DNA of 64,000 nucleotides from Bolinopsis microptera (taxonomy: Eukaryota; Ctenophora; Tentaculata; Lobata; Bolinopsidae), in NCBI RefSeq assembly GCF_026151205.1, contig NC_087073.1, positions 7,089,001 to 7,153,000 of the forward strand, in the 5' to 3' direction. The notes beneath the pieces are model-generated. The model had not been told where the DNA came from. It made no database searches and was given only the letters and a program-made list of their open reading frames with translations. Below, piece after piece: positions 32,961 through 42,179 of the stretch (the first letter of the stretch is position 1; each line of letters begins with the position of its first letter). The position numbers were made by a program, and so were the translations under genes.

Positions 32961-33679
32961 ATTTCAGCACAAACATCATCATCAACAAAATCGTCCTACC
33001 AAAGACACGGTTCCATGGGAAATGACGTCATTTCCCAAACTTTTAAATCATGCTGCGAAGATCTTCAAGCTTTGTTTGTTTGTTTGGGGACTGGTTTGTA
33101 AGCCAGCCAATGTTTACGAATATAATATTAATAACTTTATTACATAATCATAAATATATATCATAAATAGATCAAATCTGAAACACAAATTTGCACGCAG
33201 TTAATAAATTTATTAAAAAAGAAAATGAAAAAAAAAGTTTATTGATAAAAACAAAATATGGAGCACTCTGTGCTTCCAACAGCCTTTCAGACTCGCGCTA
33301 AGTTTGTTAGGGACTGATTTAGGATATCGTAGATAATGCTATGCCATGCCATTAGTTTGGATATGTAGTGTTTGTGATTGTTGAAATAAATTAATTACGG
33401 TTTGTGCTGATAGGAAAATAGTGATAGTGGGGAATGTGGCAGTGTAAATATGGACCTGGAATTTAGGATGTGTGGCTTATCCATTAATATTAGTTGCCGC
33501 TAGTCTGTGATCAGTTTGTTCTGGTTTTTTTGTGTGCAAATATATATTCATAGTTTATTTTTGTAATATTATATAATATGTAGTACTTAATAATAACCAT
33601 ATGACTAATAACTGATTTACTAATTAACTAATTAACTAATTCACTAAACTGATATAATGACCGTTGTGTCCAGTAACTT

Positions 33680-36600
33680 TCAGACACGTTGTGACCTTCT
33701 TAGACCTGGAATATTATGTAATAAGAAACTGGGCCACGTGTCATCGTCATTTTCACTCTGCAGGTTCAAGAGCATGCGTTTTGTAGCCGATTTAAAAAGG
33801 TTTATGGAAAAAAGTGTTGGTAGGGTGCTTACATTTGCATTTACAGCATAAATTGAGAGTAAAGGTCCTTTGAAGAACATCGAAGATCTGAAATGTGTGG
33901 TGTTGTACTCGGCTAACCAGGATGCTGCAGTCACGTGATCTGAGTTTGCAGTGGGTGCATTTTCTGGGATAGTCATACAGATTTGTTGAGGGACTGAGCT
34001 GCGGAAATGTTTGATTCGGTGCATGAGAATTAGTGTGTTTTTTACAATAACACTGTGCACCGTGAGTATACCATTGTTATTGAAAAATTGTTTTGTGTGT
34101 TCTGGCAGTCGACCGTCTTTGTAAAAGTAATTAATGTGACCTGGCATTACTGCCCTGATACCCTGTTTTTGTCGTGAGAAGAGTGATTCAATGTGATTTT
34201 TTGCTGCAAACCCCCATACAATTGAACAGAAGTTTAAATGCGATTGAACAAAACTTTGATATATCTGTAGCCTTATTTGAATCGATAGGTGACGTTTTAT
34301 TTTATACATAATTCCTACATACCGCATCATTTTTGATCTAACAGCTGCTATATGCTTAGACCATGTTAGTTTATCATCCATTATAACGCCAAGGAACCGT
34401 GCTTCCCTTTTACGTTCTAATTGTGTGTCTGCAATATGAATATTTGGAGTATTATCAGTATTTCTAACACCGAAAAGCATATAGCAGGTCTTTTTTAGAT
34501 TAAGTGCAAGTCCATTACAGTCAACCCAGCGTACAAACTCGTGGGAGAATTGGTTGAATTTTTGTATAACATCGTTTGCATTTTTGCCTTTTATTATGAT
34601 GTTTGCATCATCAGCGTAGAGTATAAACTTTATCATACTGTTGATATTTGGCATATCATTGATGTAGATTAGGAATAACAAAGGTCCCATAATACTGCCC
34701 TGTGGAACTCCGTATGTAATAGGTTTAAGAGCTGATTTAATACCATTCAAACATACATATTGCTGACGTGTGCTCAGGTAGGATTTAAACCATTGCAAAG
34801 CTTGCCCACGGATTCCATAGTGCTGGAGTTTGTCAATCAATACATCATGAGACAAAACGTCAAAAGCTTTACTAAAGTCGACTAGGAGTAATAGAGCAAC
34901 TTCCTTTTTGGCAAGGGAATTCAGAATCGTGTGTTGAGCATCCAAAAGAGCATGCTCACAGGATCGGCCTGGCCGGAAGCCATATTGCCCTTCAAAGAGC
35001 GAGCCTTTCTTGTCAAGGAAGTCCATTACTCTATTATGCATAAGTTTTTCATACAATTTGGAAAAGGTGCACAGCAAAGATATGGGTCGATAGTTAGTGG
35101 CGTCGGATTTGCTGCCTCCTTTGTGAATTGGTATAACTTTAGCTATTTTGAGAGATGATGGGAAGATACCTTGACTAAATGATGTGTTAATGATTATGGA
35201 CAAGACTTTACAGAAGGAGGGGCAGTCTTTTACCATTTTTAGGGGTTCAATTTTAGTGTCTTGAGTGGATTTATTCTTAAGCTTGCTAATAATTTGTTCA
35301 ACTTCACTTTCGGTAGTTGGTCTTACGAACATAGACTGCGAAGCTGGGCTGCTAAGGTAATGTTTAAAACCCCCTGGATCGAATACAGTACGCGCGCTGA
35401 TCGCATCTTTGATTTTTGTGGCAATGTTGGAGAAGTAAGAGTTAAAGTGCTCAGCTACATCACTGTCACTATTTATGATATTTCCGTCGGCGTTTTGGAG
35501 TTTAATTTTGTTATGAGATTTAGATTTTCTGCCAAGTAGAGTGTTGATCAGCTGCCATTGTTTCTTTGAACAATCTTTATACTTATCAAATTGTGTTTTG
35601 TAGTATTTGTCTTTTGCCTTATTGACGTGCTTGTCGCAGAATGCCTTATGCTTTTTGTAAGCCTTGTAGTTTTCCTCCGTTGGGTCCACTATTTTGGCAT
35701 GGAATAATTTGTTTTTACGAGCACATGCAATTTCAAGCCAGGGTAGCATAAAAGGTTTGGGGTCCTGCCTTTCACATTTGCGGCGCACATGATTGGTTTT
35801 CACTGGGTATGCCTCATCATAATGCTGACCGTATATTTCAATAAATTTGTTATATTGTTCATCAGCACAATTTTCACGTGTGACTTCCTCCCACATTTCG
35901 GATCCAATTAATTCTATAAATTTAAGGTTGTTCGACTCGTTAAACATACGTTTTTCAACATTCATTCCATGGTCGACTCTGTGTCGTTTGTTTCTACTCC
36001 CTGCAATGTGGCTGTATTGCCCAAGTGAGATAGTAACAAGAGTGGCTAGATGATCAGACAGGTCAACAGTAAGAACATTGCAGCTGTGTGTGTGTTGTAC
36101 ATTATTGCTGTAAACATGATCTATAAGAGTGGCACTGTGATCAGTGATACGTGTGGGACGTGAGACTAGCTGAAAGAAACCGTATTTGGTCATAGTTTCA
36201 ATCAAATTTTGACAGTGTTTGTCAGTATCATAATGTGTAAGATCTACATTGAAGTCACCGACTAATATAGTATGTTTTCTCGAGTGCCTTTCCATGCCGT
36301 GTAATAGGGAGTCAATGAGTTTGTTAAAATTATCAGGATTTTTTGATGCTGGTGACCGATATATATTGACGATTATCTTTGTTTTGTTAAAGCCTTTGCA
36401 GTTATGGAGTTTTACCAACATGAATTCACCACTCTTGTCTGTCACATCAAAGTTTTGGGGAAAGAATTTTTCAATATTTTCAGACTCGCATACGCGCGTA
36501 TTGATATAAATTGCTAAACCCCCACCACGACCAGAACTACGTATTGGATCTCGTAACAGTGGTTCATAAAATCCCTCAAGCACTAGGTCATTAATACCAT

Positions 36601-37339
36601 TAGGAAGCTTATCCTGCAAGAGATTAGTCTCGTTAAAACAAAGGACATCATACTTCGAGTACGTGAATATATCTTCTCTTAATTTGTTTACGTTTTTAAG
36701 AAGTCCCCGTATGTTTAAGGTAAATATCTTAAGATCACATGCTCCTGACGAACTTACATTGGTCGGCTCCATGTAATTGCAGCTAACTAAAATATCAGAA
36801 ATCTCATTCCAATATTCGAGTTCCTGATCTTGGTCAATTGTATTTCCTATTTCGTTAATCAACTGATAGCGATCGTAGGGATTGTGGATTATGCCGGTGT
36901 GAGTATGTGTATGTAATGAGTATAGCTGATAGCAATGTACATAGTATCCCGGGATCATATTTTCACAGCAATTTCTGCATCCTAAAAAGTCGGAGTGACA
37001 TTTGGTATGTACTTTAGATTCGCACCAGTGGCAGGTTTTCAGGTTGGCGGGGGAGTAAATCCAGCCATTACAGCATGTGCATTGAACTTTAAATTTAGGA
37101 CCTATGACGGGCCCTTGTCTCGGTGGCTTTGCCGAGGGGCATGCATTTACTGGTAAGGCGCTGGAAATACAGTCATAACATATCCAGGCAGAGCCAGAAT
37201 CTGCAATTATTTTTGCCTCAGACTTAGATAACTTCATGCATTTCATATGTTTTATTTTGTCGCAGTGACTGCAAATTAGGAACGAACGTGCTTTAGGAAT
37301 ACGTGTATTACATTTGTTGCAACGCTGAGATTCGTTCAT
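33680..37339 (-). CDS. LINE ORF2: PHD fingers, APE endonuclease, reverse transcriptase
   Basis: The frame has 1219 residues. Residues about 7-57 form a PHD-like finger (CNKC...CSHCDKIKHMKC...CYDC); a second Cys cluster lies at about 86-125 (CTCC, CHWC, CRNCC). The APE endonuclease runs about 200-430: LKIFTLNIRGLL, DVLCFNETNLL (catalytic Glu), HTILVGDFNVDL, ATLIDHVYSNN and DLSDHLAT. RT follows at about 720-1000: NYRPISLL, YGFRPGRSCEHALL, LLLVDFSKAFDVLSHD, YGVPQGSIMGPLLFLIYIND and the catalytic YADD at 908-911, then FLGVIMDDKLTWSKH. There is no RNase H. PHD-type fingers in CR1-like proteins are known from published work on these LINEs. All catalytic residues that I can check are present. The protein nicks target DNA and reverse transcribes the element RNA in the nucleus. 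Confidence 0.92.
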   Translation of the reverse strand: MNESQRCNKCNTRIPKARSFLICSHCDKIKHMKCMKLSKSEAKIIADSGSAWICYDCISSALPVNACPSAKPPRQGPVIGPKFKVQCTCCNGWIYSPANLKTCHWCESKVHTKCHSDFLGCRNCCENMIPGYYVHCYQLYSLHTHTHTGIIHNPYDRYQLINEIGNTIDQDQELEYWNEISDILVSCNYMEPTNVSSSGACDLKIFTLNIRGLLKNVNKLREDIFTYSKYDVLCFNETNLLQDKLPNGINDLVLEGFYEPLLRDPIRSSGRGGGLAIYINTRVCESENIEKFFPQNFDVTDKSGEFMLVKLHNCKGFNKTKIIVNIYRSPASKNPDNFNKLIDSLLHGMERHSRKHTILVGDFNVDLTHYDTDKHCQNLIETMTKYGFFQLVSRPTRITDHSATLIDHVYSNNVQHTHSCNVLTVDLSDHLATLVTISLGQYSHIAGSRNKRHRVDHGMNVEKRMFNESNNLKFIELIGSEMWEEVTRENCADEQYNKFIEIYGQHYDEAYPVKTNHVRRKCERQDPKPFMLPWLEIACARKNKLFHAKIVDPTEENYKAYKKHKAFCDKHVNKAKDKYYKTQFDKYKDCSKKQWQLINTLLGRKSKSHNKIKLQNADGNIINSDSDVAEHFNSYFSNIATKIKDAISARTVFDPGGFKHYLSSPASQSMFVRPTTESEVEQIISKLKNKSTQDTKIEPLKMVKDCPSFCKVLSIIINTSFSQGIFPSSLKIAKVIPIHKGGSKSDATNYRPISLLCTFSKLYEKLMHNRVMDFLDKKGSLFEGQYGFRPGRSCEHALLDAQHTILNSLAKKEVALLLLVDFSKAFDVLSHDVLIDKLQHYGIRGQALQWFKSYLSTRQQYVCLNGIKSALKPITYGVPQGSIMGPLLFLIYINDMPNINSMIKFILYADDANIIIKGKNANDVIQKFNQFSHEFVRWVDCNGLALNLKKTCYMLFGVRNTDNTPNIHIADTQLERKREARFLGVIMDDKLTWSKHIAAVRSKMMRYVGIMYKIKRHLSIQIRLQIYQSFVQSHLNFCSIVWGFAAKNHIESLFSRQKQGIRAVMPGHINYFYKDGRLPEHTKQFFNNNGILTVHSVIVKNTLILMHRIKHFRSSVPQQICMTIPENAPTANSDHVTAASWLAEYNTTHFRSSMFFKGPLLSIYAVNANVSTLPTLFSINLFKSATKRMLLNLQSENDDDTWPSFLLHNIPGLRRSQRV

Positions 37340-38167
37340 AGAACTATGAGATAATGTATTATATTCGTTAGTATTATAGTTATATTATGATATATTTAAG
37401 AGAGTATAGACTTACTATTAATACAGAATATGATAATAATAACGTGACCTAGTCAGATACTTCTAACGAAGACTTTCAGTCCTGTGTGTAGAAAGTACCG
37501 TGACTTATCTACAGTAATTAAGTAAACTTCACCTTTACCTTTATGATTGACCTTTAACTTCTCTTCTATTACTTGATGGCAGCAGCTCACCGTGCATGAG
37601 CCTAATTTCCATATGTACAGTAATGTATGTGTCGAATGTTCAGAGTCAAATGTACAGAGTCAAATGTACAGATCAGTCAAATGTACAGAGTCAGATGTAC
37701 AGTAATGTGTGATGTATGTATAATGAGTACTGTGTAAATATCTGTGTAGATATCGTGTAAATATTGCGTCGTCGTTGTCTGAGTACGGCATGAGGTTAGG
37801 AATTAGATAATATGAAATTGTTATGATGTAGGGACGTGGACTATTATCAAGCAGGGTTTATTTCGCGTTTTGCTGATAAGGTGTGATAGATAAGGTGAGA
37901 AGGTAGGGAATCTGGATAAGGGAAAAGTTCATTTAAGTAGTTGATTGTATTATGTGCTTATGTGCTTTGTGCTTTGAATTTGATTTAAGTTTCTAATTTT
38001 GATTTGAAATGACGGAAAATTTGGTAATATAGTAATAGTTTGTTCAAATAAGTTACGTTTGTTTGATTAATGAAATTGTTTGCGACTCAGCGCGAGTCTG
38101 GAAAGTTGTTCAGGATTCGATATTTTTGTCATGATAATTTGACATTAAGATATAAAATACGTCGTGC

Positions 38168-39760
38168 TCAGGTGCCAAAGTGGCCAGAGATTGGATAAGA
38201 TATCATACGTTTAAAGTGCTCACGTAGAGGTAGGGGTCCACGCCTGAACCCCAGTCCAATGAGCACACAGTTTACCCAGCAATCTGATAATACACTCTGT
38301 CCAATATAGTTAAGATGTAGACCGTCACGAGCGAGGTGAGCGAGACTAAAACTTGAGTTGTCGAAGAGTCTGAAGTTGTCATGGTGAAGGGAGCACTTAA
38401 ACATGAGTTCATTAAGGTACTGGATAATGTCGTTGTGGGTGTTGAATCGGTCAGCATGTATCGATAGTGGACTGACTGCATCGAATAAGAACATAGTGCG
38501 CGGGAACTGTTCTATGAAACTTCTGATGTGATTATGCAGCAGGACGGCACTCGCTCTGTTTTTCTGGATATCGTTTATGCCAGCACTTATGAGTACAATG
38601 TCGGCTTGCTGAATCGATTCCCGGTGTTCCTTTAAGTCGCGGAGGAAAAATAAGTTTTCCCGGAACGCTATGACAGGTGAACGAAATTGAGAACAGTCAA
38701 AATTACAGTTTTTGCTGTCAGACAGTATCAGCACTCGTTTGGTCTGGTTCACTTTATGATGGGGTAGAGGTCGCAACTGATGGCTGCTAGATTTTCTGGA
38801 ATGTGCCGAGGCCAACTGTCTAAAGGTTAAGCTGATTCGAGGACCTTCAAAATCCGCCTGAGTTTGCGGAGGAACAGCATGGTCAAAAAGGTCCTGCGAT
38901 TTTCGCGTCATAGTGTAACAGTCGCCGTGTTGAACTGTCACGGTTTCATCGCGATACTCGCCTGGAGGACGTCTACGAAAAACTAAATCCCTTTTACCCC
39001 CCAGGGAAATGGTAAGTATAGTGCTGTCGGGTACTATACACGATTCATCATCGGAATGAGGAGGTATACACGAGACGTGTGATTCATATTTGGTGATCAT
39101 GCAGCTATTGAAATCCTTATAGTTGATGTTGTTGGTCTTGCACACATCATCAACTGCTACAAGTATTTCAGCAAGGTACGTCTCAGGGTCTAATTGCTTT
39201 GCCCTGTGGTACCCTCCTAAATACTTGTAAGGAGCATCGCCAAAATATGCAACCTTTCTATTCGAGAAAACTTTATCATAGGTTAATTCAGAGTCCAATC
39301 TCTTAAAGTCAAACCTCTTCAGCTGGTCACCAGTTTCGAGCTTGGAGAAGGGCTGTTCCACAGTCTGGACCGGTGTTGGTGGTGCAGGTATTTCGGGGAG
39401 GGTGGTTGTAGGTTGAGTAGGAGGGTGAGCAGAATGGTCACGTAGAGACTGGACAAGGGACTGTGCTTCACTAACGGTGTTCTGGAGGCCGGTCATCGCA
39501 TCAGTGGACGATCTCGAAAAAATTTGAGTTAGAGAGATAAGTTTGTCAGTAGTTTCGGTTAATGTAGAGGTACACTTATGACTGTCAAGAATGTGTGCAC
39601 GTAGCATTTTCTGCTTGGATTGCTTGCATAACTGAAGGTCATCTTCAGTCGCTCCAAAGAGCAGCAATTCACGGTCGAGTTGAGGTACAATGAGTTTATC
39701 GACCAATTCCAAACAGGTTGCAGTTGAGAAACAAAACGGGCGTTCCGTCGATTCAGTCAT
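38168..39760 (-). CDS. LINE ORF1: AlkB-like 2OG-Fe(II) dioxygenase fused to SGNH hydrolase
   Basis: The frame has 530 residues. Residues 1-110 are helical (a probable oligomerisation region), followed by a Pro/Thr linker (111-135). Residues about 150-316 match AlkB-type dioxygenases: VAYFGDAPYKYLGGYH, MITKYESHVSCIPPHSDDES with HxD ligands H235/D237, STILTISLGGKRDLVFRRR, distal His H294 in DLFDHAVPP, and the Arg pair R308/R314 in RISLTFR. Residues about 340-490 are an SGNH/GDSL hydrolase: VLILSDSKNC (Ser349), ISAGINDIQ (N396/D397), ARDGLHLNYIG (D479/H482). Esterase-type ORF1 is known in CR1-like LINEs; AlkB demethylases repair alkylated bases in DNA or RNA and occur in some plant RNA viruses. 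An inferred role is removing methyl lesions or marks from element RNA or its cDNA. All visible catalytic residues are intact. Confidence 0.88.
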   Translation of the reverse strand: MTESTERPFCFSTATCLELVDKLIVPQLDRELLLFGATEDDLQLCKQSKQKMLRAHILDSHKCTSTLTETTDKLISLTQIFSRSSTDAMTGLQNTVSEAQSLVQSLRDHSAHPPTQPTTTLPEIPAPPTPVQTVEQPFSKLETGDQLKRFDFKRLDSELTYDKVFSNRKVAYFGDAPYKYLGGYHRAKQLDPETYLAEILVAVDDVCKTNNINYKDFNSCMITKYESHVSCIPPHSDDESCIVPDSTILTISLGGKRDLVFRRRPPGEYRDETVTVQHGDCYTMTRKSQDLFDHAVPPQTQADFEGPRISLTFRQLASAHSRKSSSHQLRPLPHHKVNQTKRVLILSDSKNCNFDCSQFRSPVIAFRENLFFLRDLKEHRESIQQADIVLISAGINDIQKNRASAVLLHNHIRSFIEQFPRTMFLFDAVSPLSIHADRFNTHNDIIQYLNELMFKCSLHHDNFRLFDNSSFSLAHLARDGLHLNYIGQSVLSDCWVNCVLIGLGFRRGPLPLREHFKRMISYPISGHFGT

Positions 39761-40013
39761 GTAGAAAGGTAAACTTACGCTTCAAGGAGGGCTACGGTGG
39801 ACTTATGTGGAAGGAGGGGCCCAATTAAATTGGGGCCACCGAGCCTAGGGGTCTCTGTTATCTGTAGTGTTGTAGTCAGTGTGCGTAGTATTTGCGTTTA
39901 AGCCACGTCACGATGAGCTGCTGCACTGTCGGCTTATCTATTTAGCAGCAAGACTAGATAACAACATAATGTAATAAAATGTTTGAGAAGTGAATAAAAT
40001 GTTTGAGAAGCTT

Positions 40014-40905
40014 CCCGAACATAGCATTTAAATCCCCTCGGTGGATTTCTCAGTTTTCCTCTGGTCTTGTTGAAGACCCCAAGCAATGGACTAAAAAGAA
40101 ATAAAGAAAAAATAAAGAAATCGCTGAAAAGACACATGCTGAGTCAATGTCTCATAACAATTGTCTCTCTATCTTAAAATACTATTGACCAGGACGGCCC
40201 TGGTTCCTCCTCTGAAGCTGAGTCGTCTGACTCGCTGAAACTATCTATTTGAATAGTGTCCAATATCTCTCCTGAAGTTTCTTCGATCTGAAAAAATGTA
40301 AGTTATCACTCGAAGTATCAAGATTCCCCTACTAAAGCCTAACAAAGACTCGCCCAGATTGGGCTCTCCAATGAGGAGTTACTACTTATAAATTGTTGAG
40401 CAAGTGCAGCCTTCAGGCGTGACTCTAACTTCACAGCAGCAGTGGGACGGTGATTTCTTGTCCAGTTTTTTGTCTGGACCTTGGACATGTTCGATGGTGG
40501 CTGGAGGCTGGCTGGCTCCAGCTTTGCACCATGTTTGGGTCTGCCGCTCTTTGTTGAGATTCGAAGAACTTTTTCAACGCTCCTGCTTTCATCTCATTAC
40601 TGCGTTTCTCTAGCAATCGCATTTGTTTTGCTTTGTTGCTAGCATTCTTCCTCTTACATTCCAAATTCGTACAGCTGCCATCGTGGGATTCGAGGACGTC
40701 TTCCGCGGTGCTCTTGGTACATATCCTGCATACCCTGAGCGATGCTGGATCAAACTCAGGAAATTCCATTTCGGGATTGTCCATTGTGCTGGAAAATAGT
40801 GTTATTAGAATTAGAATTAGAATCAAATTTACGCGCAGCAATACAATAATAGTAAATAATTTTATTACCTAACATATCCCCGATCGTCATGATATCTCTA
40901 TTATA
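40014..40905 (-). repeat. Copy B of the zinc-motif gene, split by the LINE
   Basis: The sequence starts CCCGAACATAGCATTTAAAT immediately after the LINE target duplication and continues like copies A and C. The adjoining 5' 37 bases of the same repeat (ACTTTTAAATCATGCTGCGA...) lie at 33036-33072 on the other side of the LINE. It contains the acidic exon (about 40190-40288) and the zinc-motif exon (40784-40431). Confidence 0.8.
40431..40784 (-). CDS. Zinc-motif exon, copy B
   Basis: The frame starts MDNPEMEFPEFDPASLRVCR and has the same Cys pattern as copy A (CRICTKSTAEDVLESHDGSC, with the second-cluster C replaced by S at one position) and the same basic helix. It ends KTGQEITVPLLL like copy A. 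The upstream pyrimidine-rich TTTTCCAG acceptor is conserved. The function is unknown; near identity to the other copies shows recent duplication. Confidence 0.5.
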   Translation of the reverse strand: MDNPEMEFPEFDPASLRVCRICTKSTAEDVLESHDGSCTNLECKRKNASNKAKQMRLLEKRSNEMKAGALKKFFESQQRAADPNMVQSWSQPASSHHRTCPRSRQKTGQEITVPLLL

Positions 40906-41279
40906 ATTCAGAGAATTATTTCTGTAGAATGTCTGTCTGTACGACCGCCCACGTGCAAATTACATTAAAATAGGAATTAAGGTAACAACCAAAAGGTTCC
41001 ATTGCAACGGTGTTTTAATGCACACATGCACGTGCAAAGATTGTTTTAACGTCATTTTGATCGGTTTTGTGGTAATTACGTTGTGTTTAAAGTGTTTTAT
41101 ATTTAAATCGGCTGTATCTTCGGTTGAGATGGATATTTTTTGATGTGATTAAAACTTTCTTTCAAAGAATACTACTAGCTTCGTCCCTGTTGCCACGGGC
41201 TTTCTAGTTATTTTATAAATAAAGCCGAGTCTTACTTTTTATTGACAATGATAATCATAATTACCTCCAGATTAGTTTG
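40906..41279. other. Spacer without a supported gene
   Basis: No coding frame or repeat of note was seen between copy B and the next exon-like block. Confidence 0.4.
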
Positions 41280-42135
41280 TCTGAATACGAGACCTTAAGG
41301 GGTTCGTTTTTACTCCCTTAGATACAGACTTCACATCAGGGAATGTCTGATAACTTGCTGTTGCTGCTGATGGAGTCCGGGGTTGCTGGTTCTGTGCTAA
41401 GACAGTGACCTCCTGTCTCAAGGAGCTCAACTCTTTCATCACGTCGGTCATTCACTGAAAATGAAATTAATCACATTTTTAATTGGTAATCATTATAACA
41501 CTTTGCATCAAAAACTTTGATAATTAATATATTAATTATCAAAGTTTTTGATGCAAATATTATAATATAGTATTGATGACAATGAACATGAAACTTCTAA
41601 TAGGTAATAAGGAACAATTTTTACTGTTTGCTGGGATCCTGGAGGCTCTGTGTTTACCCCTGGGGTTACTGAAGGTATTACTGATGGTAATCACGCCAGA
41701 GGGGCCAGCTACAGAGGTAAAGTCTGCTGTTGGAGGAGTAGGGAGGATGGCGGTGGCTGTAGAACTAGCGCCAGAGGGCCCAGCTGTAGGGCTGAGGGGG
41801 GCTGCAGCAGAGGGCCCAGCTGTAGGGCTGAGGGGGGCTGCAGCAGAGGGCCCAGCTGGAGTATTGTGGGCGGCAGAGGGCGGAGCTGTAGGACTGAGGC
41901 CTCTAAGGGGGGCTGCAGCAGAGGGCCCAGCTGGAGGATTGTGGGCGGCAGAGGGCGGAGCTGTATGACTGAGGCCTCTAAGGGGGGCTGCGACAGAGGC
42001 CCCAGCTGGAGGACTAGGGGGGGGGGCAGGAAGAGGTGGTGAGGGAGGGTCTGGGACAGATGGCAAGCTGGGGCCTGCCCTCATGTAGGCAAAGATGGGT
42101 TGTGCTGATGCCCCAATTGAGCTCATCAGCAGCAA
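41280..42135 (-). other. Exon-like frames: Pro/Ala-rich repeat and coiled coil
   Basis: On the minus strand, 42135-41560 reads LLLMSSIGASAQPIFAYMRA, then a run of Pro and imperfect repeats of AGPSAAAPLRGLSPTAPPSA (about 30-45-base DNA repeats), then PSGVITISNTFSNPRGKHR. Downstream, 41451-41285 reads MTDVMKELSSLRQEVTVLAQ, a heptad-type coiled coil, then SVSKGVKTNPLRSRIQTN. They may be exons of one gene between copies B and C of the zinc-motif repeat. The Pro-rich repeat also opens frames on the plus strand (41573-42042), which I take as shadows. The family is unknown. Confidence 0.4.
41502..41557. repeat. Perfect 56-bp palindrome
   Basis: The sequence reads identically on both strands around a centre at 41529/41530 (TAATTAATATATTAATTA core, outer TTTGCATCAAAAACTTTGA). 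There is no spacer, so it can extrude as a cruciform. It lies in the gap between two exon-like frames. Confidence 0.85.
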
Positions 42136-42179
42136 TTTGGACTCAATCCACTGTACCGTAGGAGGATTGCTTGTCCTTC

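Larger units (their letters stand above)
33073..40007 (-). mobile_element. Complete 6.9-kb CR1-group LINE with AlkB-SGNH ORF1
   Basis: The element is flanked by AAGCTT on both sides (33067-33072 and 40008-40013), and the outer flanks continue exactly as in the uninterrupted repeat copy at about 31985-32000, which has a single AAGCTT. This fixes both ends. Read on the minus strand it has a 5' leader of about 247 bases with a tandem TTCTCAAACATTTTATT duplication, ORF1 (39760-38168), an unusually long 828-base spacer, ORF2 (37339-33680) and a 3' end of CAAACAAACAAACA, a short microsatellite tail as in many CR1-like LINEs. Both ORFs are open, so the copy is young and may be competent. It inserted into a copy of the zinc-motif repeat. 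Confidence 0.88.

Noticed and set aside
38168-39760. A host ALKBH gene that happens to lie beside a LINE
   Set aside because: It is intronless, continuous with an SGNH domain typical of LINE ORF1, lies inside the mapped AAGCTT target duplication, and a second LINE relic has the same fusion.
41573-42042. Plus-strand Gly/Arg-rich frames of 130 codons
   Set aside because: They are the complement of the Pro/Ala-rich repeat on the minus strand; low-complexity GC repeats open both strands.
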